Shown one piece after another: positions 1 through 10,210 of a stretch of DNA of 64,000 bases. This DNA is from Parapedobacter sp. SGR-10 (GTDB lineage Bacteria > Bacteroidota > Bacteroidia > Sphingobacteriales > Sphingobacteriaceae): assembly GCF_011030405.1 (NCBI RefSeq), contig NZ_JAAJTJ010000024.1, positions 1 through 64,000 on the forward strand, written 5' to 3'. The position numbers and the translations under genes were made by a program. Numbering within the stretch: the stretch's first letter is position 1; the number at the start of each line of letters is the position of its first letter. The notes beneath the pieces were generated by a model that was not told the origin of the DNA, searched no databases, and saw only the letters and a program-made list of their open reading frames with translations.

Positions 1-201
1 TGAGTTTTAATTTCTGTATTTCCAATGTTCCCGAATTCCTTCTATCCTTTAGATCTTGGCTCCGAATGAAGAAGACCTCCCATGGCCATCTCCTTCTTTA
101 CTTTCGCGTAAAACAGTTGTCATGTATACTAATTAAATACGGATTTATACCACAATTGTTTAGTAAAAGTATCCTTTTGTTCATCTTTGAGCCTCTTGTT
201 T

Positions 202-293
202 TTAAAAATCTATAATCACCTCACCACTCTCCAAAACAACCACCGGTAACGCTCCATCGCGGATCACGTGGATATCGACTATCTCCGCATTAA
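202..293 (-). pseudogene. 3' remnant of a second copy of the lyase/propeller gene
   Basis: Read on the minus strand this stretch encodes about 30 residues ending EVIIDF and a stop. It is nearly the same as the C-terminus of the large lyase/propeller gene, whose last codons lie at 1770-1862. I count about 12 mismatches over roughly 88 aligned bases, and most changes are synonymous or conservative. Similarity fades at about 293, just past the GH5 stop codon, so only the tail of the gene is here. It therefore forms a direct repeat with 1770-1862, with the GH5 gene between the two copies. The rest of 1-200 shows nothing I can name. Confidence 0.8.
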
Positions 294-307
294 ATAGTAA
301 GGTTCTG

Positions 308-1759
308 CTATTTGTCCAAAATAATATCAATGATACCGGGATATCTCAATGTCCGGTTGGCATCTTCATTGACCACGCTATAGCCTGCGCCTTTGTAATC
401 AAATGAGGCGTATGCAATATTCCGTTCTTTCAAGATAGCTACGATATCCTTATACCAGTTGGACCGGGCAGGTTCGGGAGTCAGGTTTGCCGTTCCAAAC
501 TCACCTACGTATAGCGGCACCCCCAACCTGTCGGCTATATCAAGGCCGCTCTGCATTCTTCTTATCTGCTCGGTCTTATCGTATGTATTCCTGCCTGTCG
601 ATTGCCAGTTGGCAGGCAATGCGCTGATCCATTCTTCGGGTACCAGCTGTGCGTGTTCGGGGGTCGGGGTGGGATAATGGATAGGTATATCCGTACGCCC
701 TCCGGTAGTAGAGGAAAAGCCATAGTACGTCAAAAGGAAAGGCCCGTAGTAATGGAATGTAGCTATGATCCGGTGCGTAGAAGGCAGCGTAAGATCATTG
801 TACCTGACACTTCCGTTTACCGTACACACGCCGACGATGATCACACGGTTGGCTTCCTTTGCCCGGATCGCGTTGATCGCCGATGCAGAGACCCTATTCC
901 AGTTTGCCGCACCACCGGCAGATACCGGTTCATTGAGCAGCTCGTAGGCGACCAGGGAATTAGGGTAATCTTTCAATTCGTCCGACAGATCTTCCCATAG
1001 CTCGACAAACTTAGCCTCTTGGGCAGGGTCGGTAAACAAGGTGTTTTCTGTATTGGTAAACCGATGATTGCGCGTGACGTGCATATCTACGATCACCCCC
1101 ATGTCATACTTGTCGCACCACTTGATCGCGTCGTGCAGCAGGTCAAAGCCATAGGACCTTATCTTATTGCCAGATTCATTCCATAGCACCACTTCATCGA
1201 TGCACAAGCGTATGTGGTCAAACCCCAGCTCGGAAAGCAGCTTTACATCTGCCTCCGTAAAAAATGCCGTTCTTGCTGTCCCCGTATATTTGGGCGTAGA
1301 CAGCCACGAAGCTATGTTTATACCTTTGGAGATACGGAAATTTTCCGTGTCTTTCTGAATGTTTGCCCGTATGCTGATCTCCTCGGTATTACCGTCGACA
1401 TTTTGGATCTTGACGACAAACGGGTTCTCCAGGTTGACCAAAGCGGGGATAGCAGTGACTACCTTGATCCCCTCGTTGAAAACGATATCCAGCTTTACCT
1501 TTGACAGATCTATTTTTTCGTCGCTCTCTTGCGGGAAATACGAGGGAAAATTGATAAGAATATCTTTTGATTTCAAGGTCGATCCTTCTGCATAGAACTT
1601 TTCTTCCGAGCCGTCCAATGTCGCCATGACGCTCAATACAGGGTCTATTCTCTCTGTTACAGTATCGGTCTTTTTTTCCTTTTCGCACGAAGGTGCAAGA
1701 AAAACAACTGCGATACTTATTAAAAGTACGAAATAGCCCATATTAAATTTCATTTTCAT
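308..1759 (-). CDS. GH5-family glycoside hydrolase lipoprotein
   Basis: Probable retaining endo-acting beta-glycosidase (cellulase/mannanase clan). The first ~25 residues are a lipoprotein signal ending in a lipobox (APSC), so it is probably surface or periplasm anchored. Residues ~35-140 form a beta-rich domain of unknown role, followed by the (beta/alpha)8 domain from ~145. The GH5 acid/base Glu is visible in LLNEP (near residue 277) and the nucleophile Glu in VGEFG (near 420). HYYGPF and the IDMHV strand also fit GH5. Substrate is not predictable; exo-type or beta-mannan/beta-glucan activity are alternatives. It lies 10 bp after the lyase/propeller gene and is the last gene of PUL A. It is flanked by two copies of the 3' end of that neighbour, which suggests insertion by recombination. 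Confidence 0.88.
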   Translation of the reverse strand: MKMKFNMGYFVLLISIAVVFLAPSCEKEKKTDTVTERIDPVLSVMATLDGSEEKFYAEGSTLKSKDILINFPSYFPQESDEKIDLSKVKLDIVFNEGIKVVTAIPALVNLENPFVVKIQNVDGNTEEISIRANIQKDTENFRISKGINIASWLSTPKYTGTARTAFFTEADVKLLSELGFDHIRLCIDEVVLWNESGNKIRSYGFDLLHDAIKWCDKYDMGVIVDMHVTRNHRFTNTENTLFTDPAQEAKFVELWEDLSDELKDYPNSLVAYELLNEPVSAGGAANWNRVSASAINAIRAKEANRVIIVGVCTVNGSVRYNDLTLPSTHRIIATFHYYGPFLLTYYGFSSTTGGRTDIPIHYPTPTPEHAQLVPEEWISALPANWQSTGRNTYDKTEQIRRMQSGLDIADRLGVPLYVGEFGTANLTPEPARSNWYKDIVAILKERNIAYASFDYKGAGYSVVNEDANRTLRYPGIIDIILDK

Positions 1760-1769
1760 ATCTTTAAGT

Positions 1770-4700
1770 CTAAAAATCTATAATCACTTCACCGCTCTCC
1801 AAGACAACCACCGGGAGCGTACCATTACGGATCACGTGAATATCGGCTATCTCCGCATCAAACTGTACCCACCTTTCCTTTTGATGGGAATCTGTCAATT
1901 CGCACAAGCGACCACCGGCAGTCCCGGCCAGATATCCAGTCTGCTTGTCCCGAACAAAGCTGTTTAATGACAACACCCTATTATCCAATGTCTTTCGGAA
2001 AATGGTCTCTCCATCGGGCGAAAGGACATAGAATTGAAAACCTTCGGTACCCACCAGAATTTCCGAACCGTTTTTGCCCACCGACAGATCCCGTTTTAAC
2101 ACATTGACTTCGCCTCCTACATTCTTTACCCATCGCTCCAAAACTTTACCTTCGTACTGCACGAGCATGACTTCCCGTTGCTTTGTCCCCAACAGTACGC
2201 CCGGCAACCCTTTATCGCCATAGCTGTCGACAAGCTTCGTAAACTTCCATCCCGGCCCACGCAACCTGCCGAATCTCGTTTCCTTTTTGCCTTTCAACAC
2301 CACAAAATTGTAGTATTCCATGGCTATTACCCCCTCATCTTTACCGTCTCCGTCAAAATCGGCAAATGCCATATCCTCAATACCATAGTAGTACAATAAA
2401 GAACGCCCCTTACGCTTACCAGCCAGGTCCAGCTCATACACAAACCTGAACTGAGTACCGACCATCACCGACGGATCGGCATCTTTTCCCTGCAAATATG
2501 CTATTCGGACATGGGTCAGCCCCAACAGGTTGCCTTTATACTCGGTTTCAGCCCCTCCACTCGGAAACTGATGCTGCCAAAGCTCGTTCCCCTCTATGTC
2601 CAGTGCGTGCAAGTACCAGTTTTCGGTGGCAATGAAAATAAACGACCTGTTTCCCACACGCTGGAACGTAATCTCGTTGACCCGCCCTTTTGCCTTAAAC
2701 GTCCACCATGTCTTGCCCTTCGCATCGATTGCGGCCACATTACCATTGATACCGGCCAACAAGACAGATTCTTCTACCCCATCACCATCCAGGTCACCTG
2801 TGCAACTGCTTGTCACCTGCTCATGCAGACCGCGAAACTTTTGACTATTCTTCACACCTACGGCAGACCTAGCAGACACGATCTCATTGACCGGGAGCGT
2901 ACCCCTATCCAGAAAACTCTTTGTCAACTGTCTTTGGTCGGACAGGTTCCAGCTCAATTGCCCACTTTGAAGTGGTTTTGCTTCCACCGGATTGCCGGTA
3001 GCGTCATAACGCGTTTTGTTCTTCAACACGGAGTAAGCTTTCCATTCACCATTGGTGGCATTCAGCTTAAAGAATACAGGTTTTTCAAAATTGAGCTCTT
3101 TCGAGCCGATACGCAGTTTGCTGACGGCTACAGCTATGAATTCTTTCTCTCCGATCAGGTGTAGGTTTCCATTGCTGAAAATCCCTGGCCCCTCCAACCC
3201 ATCCCGAATAGCCACCCAGCTTTTACCTTGGGAACGTACGACTACCGATCGTGCATCCAACGCATATGACTCGACTGGCGCAGTATCTTCACGATGACTT
3301 GAAAGAACATTCACAAACCCCGTACGCTCTCCTTTTTGGTATTCCCGTTCCAATATATCCTGTGACAGTACCGTCTCGCTGTCTGCATGTGGATAGTCGT
3401 ACACAAGCTTCCAGTATTTTATAAAATGACCATAAATATTCTTTAACCGGTGAATGCCCTGCCCCAAATTCTGAATGAGCATGGTCACTCCCTTTTGCTC
3501 CACGTGAAAAGTATTGCCTTTGGTGGTCGCTGTACCCAGAGATTGCCATAGATTTCTCAACAGATAGTGGCCCGACTCTCGGAAGGTCAGATCATCGTAT
3601 ATAATAAAAAACTGACCATCTGGCGAAACAATCGTCCGGTCCCAATCCGTGCCGTTGTAATCCGGCACACTGCTTTTGCTGATGGCCACCCCATCCATGT
3701 CCCCTACCCATTGCAATTGGGCAAGTGCCGGCTTTGGATGCTGTTCTCCGTTTTTGACAACCACTACGCCTGTATGATTTTCAGGGGACTTCTGTATATA
3801 GTCCCTGTCCACCAGAAATAAACGGCGGTAAGCACTATAGTCCAGTATCGCATTGCCATCGTCATGTCCGTGCTTGCCCGCGGAAAATCCGTCAATGACC
3901 AGATAGCTGTCATCCAATCCAAATCCGGCACGAAAAGTCATCTTATGAAAGGTAGTATGTTGCTCTACATTGAGTTCCTGTGTTTTCTTCAGGTCATCGT
4001 ACACACCTTGCTCCACTTCCAGAGCCTCTACCTTCGCATAGCGGGATGCATCCATCTGGTCAGCCTGGCTGTGTGTTGCCATGTACCGACGGATCGGATA
4101 CTGCAGATCACTCATTGCCTGTTTAGGGAACGGGCCTCGGTATGCGTTTTCCAGCAAATAATTATATTTTGGATCATTATAGTACCAAGAGGCTGCATAC
4201 ATCACTTGAGAATGCCCCCAGGAATATGCACTGCTTCTACCGAAGGGATAGGTATCCCCTCCCCCCGCCATAGTACCCAGATTGTCGATCATCATGGCCT
4301 GCAGATCCGCACTGATACGAAGGGTCTTTTGCAGAAAGGATTCCTGCCCCGTAAACATAGCATAATCTATGGTGACCATCGGGACGTGTACCAGATAATC
4401 TGATCCTTCATCCAGTGTCAAGGCTGTTGTATTCCCTACAAAGATCCTATGCCCTTTGTGGCGCCACTCCGCAACTTCGGGCAGATCGTAGTAGGTCTCA
4501 AAATAAAAAGAGGAGCCCACCAAAGACATCGCCGGAAATATCTCATGATTCCACCGGGAGGCCTTTTCTTTTGCCCCCTTTAGGTAAGGATCCTGTGCAT
4601 TGGCCTCACAGGTCAGGTAAAGAGCCGATACGATCTCCTTTCGTTCCTCATCGCTGAATATAGCTGCTCCCTCCAACATCGCATACAATTGAAAAAATTT

Positions 4701-5816
4701 CTCACCCGCCGACCACATGTTTTTCCAGACCAGCTGATTGTTTGCTTCTTTCGGATAACGGTTGAGGAATCTGGCATAGCCTAACAGCAATTCCCTGTAC
4801 ACGTCCCGATAGCCCGGAGCTCCGGTCAGCACGTAGTACTCACCAAACAGGTTGATCTGCGCACGGACTCTCAATAAGACATTTTTACTCGGCTCATCAT
4901 ACATTACAGGCCGTAGATCGTTCAGCAGTTTTTTGGCTCCGGCAAAAAAGGCCGGATTACTTTTGGGTTTAAAAGACCTTTCATAGTCCCTGAAATACTG
5001 CGTCGTAGCCTCTGCAAGGCGTCGTTCCATCAGCCAGGGTATGGAGGGATCCTTTTGTTGCTGCAGCACTTCAAGCAATTTCTGGACGCCCAACTTGGCA
5101 CCCTCCAGATCACTGGCACCAATGACAATGGTATTGCCTCCATGTCCGAACGGATCGATCACTGTCTGTAACTGATATCCCGCTTTGCCCGGATATACTG
5201 CATCTGCGTATGCGTAGCGCATACCGTACAATCGAGCCATCTGTTTATTATTCGCCAAGTTACCCAGCACAATCACATTGCCGGACCAGCCTGTAGCAAA
5301 CTTTGTTTCGTCCGGCTCGTGGACTTTTACGTCCTTTTTCCAATACCGTTTCAAGGCGCTCGCTATTGCTGTCCCAAGCTTATGCCACTCTTTATCCTTA
5401 GGTACGACGATCGTCAGACCATCCGCCGAAGTCGTTCTTTCTATCTTGCGGAGCGGCAATGATTTGTACAGCACGGATTCACCTTTATTTACGTTTTTTA
5501 ATTGCTGATACTTTGCCAGTTGTTCCGATGTCAATACAGCTTCATAAGCTTTTTGTCTCTTTACATAAATCTGCGATATTTCTGATTTTTTCTTGGACTC
5601 GGCGAGCTTTGGATTCTCCCTTATCTTCTTTATATCTGCGGTTGACTGTTGGGTTAACGCCGTGATTTCTGCCTGTTGCTGTTCATTCAACCCAAGCTCA
5701 TTCATGGTCGCCTTTCTATGGAGGACCACGGTGGTTTTCTGCTGCGCATCTGCTAGCAGGCACACACACAGCAATCCTACCACAAAGAGTAATTTTCTCA
5801 TTATATTTCTTATCAT
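1770..5816 (-). CDS. giant heparinase-fold protein with LTxxQ N-terminus and C-terminal beta-propeller
   Basis: About 1348 residues. I chose the ATG at 5816 rather than 5837, because it sits 2 bp beyond the esterase stop and gives a clean signal peptide (MIRNIMRKLLFVVG..., cleaved near ADAQ). Residues ~25-110 are an LTxxQ/Spy-like helical domain (LHRKATMNELGL, VLTSEQ) closely matching the small protein at 17380-17733. Residues ~125-265 resemble an N-terminal alpha/beta domain. Residues ~270-620 look like an (alpha/alpha) toroid, followed by the heparinase II/III beta-domain with HGHDDGN near residue 650. From ~1035 there are repeated blade-like motifs with DLDGDG and ADFDGDGKDEG, i.e. a VCBS/PQQ-like propeller. 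It is probably a periplasmic or secreted polysaccharide lyase. The lyase reaction is inferred from fold only. Far longer than usual 600-900 residue family members. Confidence 0.8.
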   Translation of the reverse strand: MIRNIMRKLLFVVGLLCVCLLADAQQKTTVVLHRKATMNELGLNEQQQAEITALTQQSTADIKKIRENPKLAESKKKSEISQIYVKRQKAYEAVLTSEQLAKYQQLKNVNKGESVLYKSLPLRKIERTTSADGLTIVVPKDKEWHKLGTAIASALKRYWKKDVKVHEPDETKFATGWSGNVIVLGNLANNKQMARLYGMRYAYADAVYPGKAGYQLQTVIDPFGHGGNTIVIGASDLEGAKLGVQKLLEVLQQQKDPSIPWLMERRLAEATTQYFRDYERSFKPKSNPAFFAGAKKLLNDLRPVMYDEPSKNVLLRVRAQINLFGEYYVLTGAPGYRDVYRELLLGYARFLNRYPKEANNQLVWKNMWSAGEKFFQLYAMLEGAAIFSDEERKEIVSALYLTCEANAQDPYLKGAKEKASRWNHEIFPAMSLVGSSFYFETYYDLPEVAEWRHKGHRIFVGNTTALTLDEGSDYLVHVPMVTIDYAMFTGQESFLQKTLRISADLQAMMIDNLGTMAGGGDTYPFGRSSAYSWGHSQVMYAASWYYNDPKYNYLLENAYRGPFPKQAMSDLQYPIRRYMATHSQADQMDASRYAKVEALEVEQGVYDDLKKTQELNVEQHTTFHKMTFRAGFGLDDSYLVIDGFSAGKHGHDDGNAILDYSAYRRLFLVDRDYIQKSPENHTGVVVVKNGEQHPKPALAQLQWVGDMDGVAISKSSVPDYNGTDWDRTIVSPDGQFFIIYDDLTFRESGHYLLRNLWQSLGTATTKGNTFHVEQKGVTMLIQNLGQGIHRLKNIYGHFIKYWKLVYDYPHADSETVLSQDILEREYQKGERTGFVNVLSSHREDTAPVESYALDARSVVVRSQGKSWVAIRDGLEGPGIFSNGNLHLIGEKEFIAVAVSKLRIGSKELNFEKPVFFKLNATNGEWKAYSVLKNKTRYDATGNPVEAKPLQSGQLSWNLSDQRQLTKSFLDRGTLPVNEIVSARSAVGVKNSQKFRGLHEQVTSSCTGDLDGDGVEESVLLAGINGNVAAIDAKGKTWWTFKAKGRVNEITFQRVGNRSFIFIATENWYLHALDIEGNELWQHQFPSGGAETEYKGNLLGLTHVRIAYLQGKDADPSVMVGTQFRFVYELDLAGKRKGRSLLYYYGIEDMAFADFDGDGKDEGVIAMEYYNFVVLKGKKETRFGRLRGPGWKFTKLVDSYGDKGLPGVLLGTKQREVMLVQYEGKVLERWVKNVGGEVNVLKRDLSVGKNGSEILVGTEGFQFYVLSPDGETIFRKTLDNRVLSLNSFVRDKQTGYLAGTAGGRLCELTDSHQKERWVQFDAEIADIHVIRNGTLPVVVLESGEVIIDF

Positions 5817-5818
5817 AC

Positions 5819-6949
5819 TTATTTTCTTTTCAGCCATTTTTTGAAGAACCGCAGGCCTTCTTCTACATGGGCCTCGTGTCCCCCCTCGTTCAGGCTCAGC
5901 TCAATACGGTCTGACAGTCCTAAACGATCGTAATGTTCCTTACTGCGTTCAAATTCTTCTACCACAAATGGCCAATAGGCTATACCGTCGTTCTTCCCGT
6001 GCTGGATCTGTAGCGGCCGGGGACAGATCAGCGAGACTACGTCGTGATCCGTAAACTCCGTAAGCCAGCCCGTGAAGAAAGCATGCTCTTCTTTATTTCT
6101 GACAAAGCTGCTGTACCGTGTATCGGGCACAGCCATTTTATAAATGCGATTGTTGAACCAGCCGGCAACAATACCCGCTTTTATCCGCGGCTCCAACGGC
6201 ATCCAAAACATCGTAGCCATCCCTCCAAGAGAAACACCCCAGGCACCGACCTGATGCTCATTGATACGCTCATCTTCCAGTATGACATCTAGCAAATGCT
6301 GTAGACGTGCCAGCTCAATTCCCGGCAGGCTGACATCGGCCAATCTGGCCAGACGTTCGATATTATTGCGGCGCTCTTTGGTACGCAAGTTCAGCGGAGC
6401 CAACACAGCAAAACCAGCATCCAACAAGGCCTGTGCATACGCATGATAGCTCTTACCGTTTTCAAAAGGGGTCTCCGGCCCACTCCCGATTCCATGCAGT
6501 GCGATGACCAATGGCACGGGAGATTCTTTTCTTGCCCCCTTGGGATAAGCAATGACTGCCTGGGCAGAGATCCCATCAAGTGGAAGCTCCAACCACTCAC
6601 CTGGAGTACCCAACAGATCATATGGCTTGCGTGTGAGCGTCCCCGTTTTGCGGAGTACAGGAGGTTTTATTACAGCTTTCTCCCAGCGCAACCTATTGGG
6701 ATCTACACTACGCAAAAACGCACCTACACTGCTGTAATCTCGATTCCAAGCTTTTGCAGCTCGGGCATCGTATCCGTCCACAAGGTAGTGCGTCAGATAT
6801 TTTTCCAGTTCTTTTTCGTAGGCATCGATCCGCTCATCATTAACCTGGTCCGTCAACACTTTGGCATGCTGAGCATCAGCAAAGTGAAAACAGACAACAA
6901 GCCAAAAAGTTACGGCCAGAAGCATACGGAATGGTTGAATAGTGTTCAT
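5819..6949 (-). CDS. secreted alpha/beta-hydrolase (acetyl-esterase/dienelactone-hydrolase type)
   Basis: 376 residues with a signal peptide ending at FADAQ. The nucleophile elbow GVSLGG places the catalytic Ser near residue 240. HGKNDG near the C-terminal third supplies the acid, and GGHEAH supplies the His (near 358), so the triad looks complete. The fold is that of carbohydrate esterases that remove acetyl groups from polysaccharides (CE7/dienelactone-hydrolase-like), but substrate cannot be read. It lies in PUL A directly before the giant lyase, with 2 bp between stop and chosen start, so the two are probably translationally coupled. Deacetylation ahead of lyase attack would make sense here; this is inference. 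Confidence 0.8.
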   Translation of the reverse strand: MNTIQPFRMLLAVTFWLVVCFHFADAQHAKVLTDQVNDERIDAYEKELEKYLTHYLVDGYDARAAKAWNRDYSSVGAFLRSVDPNRLRWEKAVIKPPVLRKTGTLTRKPYDLLGTPGEWLELPLDGISAQAVIAYPKGARKESPVPLVIALHGIGSGPETPFENGKSYHAYAQALLDAGFAVLAPLNLRTKERRNNIERLARLADVSLPGIELARLQHLLDVILEDERINEHQVGAWGVSLGGMATMFWMPLEPRIKAGIVAGWFNNRIYKMAVPDTRYSSFVRNKEEHAFFTGWLTEFTDHDVVSLICPRPLQIQHGKNDGIAYWPFVVEEFERSKEHYDRLGLSDRIELSLNEGGHEAHVEEGLRFFKKWLKRK

Positions 6950-6984
6950 ATAGCAAATGATTTACACAGGCATCCAACAATGGC

Positions 6985-8853
6985 CTATGGCGTTACCTTT
7001 ACTCGCATTAATGAAGGACCATGAGAATAGTAAAGATAGCCATCTGCCTGTACCTCAGCAAAGCGCGCTCCTTTGAGTGAATCGTGCTGGGCCAATATGT
7101 GCACACTATGGTTAGACGGATTGATCGCAATCAGGTTTCCTCCAGCACTATCTACCACATACAACAGATCATCGGCTCCGGCCTGTTCGCTCACCACTAC
7201 TCTTACCCGGGCTGATGCGTCACGACCTTTTACCTCTCCTTGAAAGACTACCTCTCGTTTTACCGGGTTAAAGACATAAAACTTGTTACCAGAGAAACCA
7301 TAGATGTTGCCATTCGAAGCCCGTACTGTTTTTGAGTAACTTGTCGCTCCACGAATAGGCTGGGCTTTATAAGTCATTTTCTGCGTTTTGGGATCCCATA
7401 GAAAGACCCAAGCTTCTTTTTCTGTGGGTTTCGCACTCGTTCCGCCCTGAATGGAAGAAGTAACAAAAATCTCATTGGTCTCCGGAACCGAAGTGACCGA
7501 AGTATAACTTTGATCTGGAATAAGATCCTCATGCCGGAAAATAGCGGTCTTCATAGCGACCGGATCGATCTGAAGCAGGGTTCCCCCTATATGCCCTTTG
7601 ATCGGTGCTGTCGGGGAATATATTTTGCCGTCAGGTCCAAGCACAAGCTGCACCAACCGTTCCTGTTTGGCCAGTCTATGCAGATGAGCCAACAAACGGG
7701 GATTGTTTGCAGATCTAGGACGACCGGGCTCAAAGTACTCGATATAGCCTCCCGTATAGCTGCTGACAAACAGTCCTTTGCCATACGACAGCAGGTCATA
7801 TATTTGTGTAGAACCACGGGCGACACGTCCCATATTGGTGAGCTCGCCGGTCTTGGTATCATAGGAAAACATATTTCCCGGTTTCATACTACTTCCATAC
7901 AATTTTCCATCATGAATATCACTGATACTAAATACCAATTTGGCTGAAGCTTCAAAGGTACTTTTGATTCGTGTCTGTTCTTTTGTCCGTTCATCTTCCA
8001 AGACCAGACTTCCGTTATCATCAATGTGCAGAGCCTTCTTCCCTTTCAAAACGGGGCTATTTTTCGTAAGTGCAGGCTGTGTTTGCCCAATTGTTATCTC
8101 GTCTGCCGAACACAGAAATACGGTATTTCCTTTCTTGCCGTACACCTTTCCATCCTCGGCACGCCATATAGACGGCACACCGTAGGTTTGTAGATTTTTG
8201 GGCAACAACTGCTTTTTTTCTTTTGTCTTTGGGTCAAAAGACCATAGTTCGCCATGATGCATGCCCATTGGACAATAAATAATCCCATCCGCATCACTCT
8301 CGGGCTTAATGATATATTCTATACCGGCATTGGGTGAAATACGGGTCAAGTGCTCCACCTTTTCGGTGGCCGGATCAAAGATCGATAAAGACCCCTGTGG
8401 AAAGGTACCTACATAAATCTTACCATCCGGAGCAACCGTAAAACTTCCCCTTACCCAATACGTGGCGATACTGGGCTCGCCAATCGTTGAAAGCTTTCCG
8501 CTTGGAATGTCATACTTTAGAAACCTGCCTTTGACACCTGCAAACAAATACAGTACCCGTTCGCTTTGCTTAAACAGCAATACACTATTTGCCTTACCGT
8601 AAGGCGTAAGATCTACCTGGGTGAGTTGCCCACTCTCCATATGCACACCTACCAATGCGCTTCTGTCCGCATCGGTAAGGCCTGCCCATGCTATAGGACC
8701 GGTTTCAGGAGCATCGGTCACGAGTTCAATAGGAAGGTTCATCCGTATCGGTTTTCCCAAGTCCTCAAAAACAAATTCTTTTCTTTCCTGGGCATAAGCC
8801 GCTCCAACCATACAGATGATGAAGCTCAATGCAATTATTTTTTTCTTAATCAT
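6985..8853 (-). CDS. secreted beta-propeller protein
   Basis: 622 residues with a signal peptide ending AYAQ. The chain is a run of beta-propeller blades: repeated patterns such as DGKIYVG, DGIIYCPM, DGKIYSP and GNIYGF alternate with aspartate-rich turns (SIFDPAT, SFDPKT, FNPVK). There is no obvious catalytic motif. Propellers of this type in PULs act either as carbohydrate-binding proteins or as lyases (several PL families are propellers). I cannot tell which, so the function is left open. It sits between the beta-helix protein and the esterase of PUL A and is probably co-transcribed with them. Confidence 0.7.
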   Translation of the reverse strand: MIKKKIIALSFIICMVGAAYAQERKEFVFEDLGKPIRMNLPIELVTDAPETGPIAWAGLTDADRSALVGVHMESGQLTQVDLTPYGKANSVLLFKQSERVLYLFAGVKGRFLKYDIPSGKLSTIGEPSIATYWVRGSFTVAPDGKIYVGTFPQGSLSIFDPATEKVEHLTRISPNAGIEYIIKPESDADGIIYCPMGMHHGELWSFDPKTKEKKQLLPKNLQTYGVPSIWRAEDGKVYGKKGNTVFLCSADEITIGQTQPALTKNSPVLKGKKALHIDDNGSLVLEDERTKEQTRIKSTFEASAKLVFSISDIHDGKLYGSSMKPGNMFSYDTKTGELTNMGRVARGSTQIYDLLSYGKGLFVSSYTGGYIEYFEPGRPRSANNPRLLAHLHRLAKQERLVQLVLGPDGKIYSPTAPIKGHIGGTLLQIDPVAMKTAIFRHEDLIPDQSYTSVTSVPETNEIFVTSSIQGGTSAKPTEKEAWVFLWDPKTQKMTYKAQPIRGATSYSKTVRASNGNIYGFSGNKFYVFNPVKREVVFQGEVKGRDASARVRVVVSEQAGADDLLYVVDSAGGNLIAINPSNHSVHILAQHDSLKGARFAEVQADGYLYYSHGPSLMRVKVTP

Positions 8854-8900
8854 TTTATATTTAATTCAGCTAAAAACTTTAAATGTATCTGCTATTATAA

Positions 8901-10145
8901 TTATTCCTTCTCCCATGAAAAAGGCTCTGTACTATCGTTCAACAAGCTTGTTATGTCCCCATAACCGCCACCAAAACCTTTAGACACTGAACAAACATAT
9001 CCGTGAAAAGTACCCAAAGCAACTTTAGTCGTTATTCGGGAGGAATACGTATTCCCGCTCATCCTTACCTTATCCGTATCTATCCCAAAATTATTCAACA
9101 ACAAAGCTTTCTTTGCCGCATCTAATCCGGTCTGTAATGTAGTTCCTTCCGCAGCGGTCAGCAAGTAATTCCACCCCGGAGGATCACAACCCATGTGGTA
9201 AAACATGACAGCCCTATCGATATTGCTAGATGGATCATTATTGGTGAAAGAATTATTGGTAAAAGAATAGTTGGTAGCGAAATATTCATCTCCCGGATTC
9301 ACATCATTAAACAAAGGGACAGAAATAAATGGCCGGGGTTGAAAATGCGTGCTTGGATTTCTGACAAAAGTGGAACCTCTTACTATACCATAATCCATAT
9401 TGTCCCGGAAACGCACATAATCGCCCGTACAGTCTTCAAAATGAGAATCAATAATATAAACATGAGAAGGGCCATACGCATTATAGATATGGTGCGAATG
9501 GCTGTCGATCCCGACCCGCTTAAAAGTACAATTCAAATAGGTCACATGGCTTGTGCCTGCATAATGTACACCAGACGCTCCATAAATAATCCCAAGCATA
9601 TCCGTCCAGGAACAGTTTTCAATCACTACATCTTTGGTTGTTTTACCCGCATCAGAGGCAATCCTCATTGCATACCCCAATCGGCCGTCTCCGGTAAAAG
9701 AGAAATTTTTGACATGTACATTTTGTACGTTCCTAAGATCGAGCAAGTTTCCTTTCTCAAGAGCAAGGTCAGCAGGAACATTGAAAATGGTCTTGCCATC
9801 AACTCCTTCTAACGTCAATCTATTTTTAGCATTGCCGATTGTATTCAATACCAACGACTTTTCGCTGTATGCTCTTACGTAATCACCTTCGGCAAACCTC
9901 ACCCGGACCGGAGACTTCAATATGAGCTGAGCTACTTTCCCCCAAAAGGTAGCATTCAGGAAGTCAGCCGCATTGCCGGGGGAATTTCCGCTTCCATCGC
10001 CTTGCTTGACATAGGACACATACTGGAATACTTCGGTGACTCCGTCACCTTCATCCAGCTCTACTAAAGTGTCTTGAGGCTGATCAGGACCCTTCGTACA
10101 CGAAAGGACACATAACGCACTGAATAGGATAAGATATTTTTTCAT
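8901..10145 (-). CDS. right-handed parallel beta-helix lipoprotein
   Basis: 414 residues. Lipoprotein signal with lipobox VLSC at ~13-16. The body shows the stacked short strands of a pectate-lyase-like beta-helix (LTLEGVDGKTIF, VHVKNFSFTG, VVIENCSWTD, VTYLNCTFKR, VYIIDSHFED). Conserved HSHHIYN and RFRDN segments lie on successive coils and are candidates for an active or sugar-binding groove. PL6 or related beta-helix lyases are possible, but no family-defining residue set can be confirmed by eye. The gene follows two DUF5017-like lipoproteins in PUL A, so it is likely displayed on the cell surface with the Sus complex. Confidence 0.72.
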   Translation of the reverse strand: MKKYLILFSALCVLSCTKGPDQPQDTLVELDEGDGVTEVFQYVSYVKQGDGSGNSPGNAADFLNATFWGKVAQLILKSPVRVRFAEGDYVRAYSEKSLVLNTIGNAKNRLTLEGVDGKTIFNVPADLALEKGNLLDLRNVQNVHVKNFSFTGDGRLGYAMRIASDAGKTTKDVVIENCSWTDMLGIIYGASGVHYAGTSHVTYLNCTFKRVGIDSHSHHIYNAYGPSHVYIIDSHFEDCTGDYVRFRDNMDYGIVRGSTFVRNPSTHFQPRPFISVPLFNDVNPGDEYFATNYSFTNNSFTNNDPSSNIDRAVMFYHMGCDPPGWNYLLTAAEGTTLQTGLDAAKKALLLNNFGIDTDKVRMSGNTYSSRITTKVALGTFHGYVCSVSKGFGGGYGDITSLLNDSTEPFSWEKE

Positions 10146-10210
10146 AATACTTGGTATTAATTAGGCTATAAGTTGAAGCTGTTTTATGAATGGTGCATTA
10201 AGTAAATACA

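Noticed and set aside
2511..3164. Long plus-strand open frame (217 codons) and others such as 13061-13756, 41404-42096 and 55473-56150
   Set aside because: They lie wholly opposite well-supported minus-strand genes, have no family resemblance or leader, and are antisense shadows.
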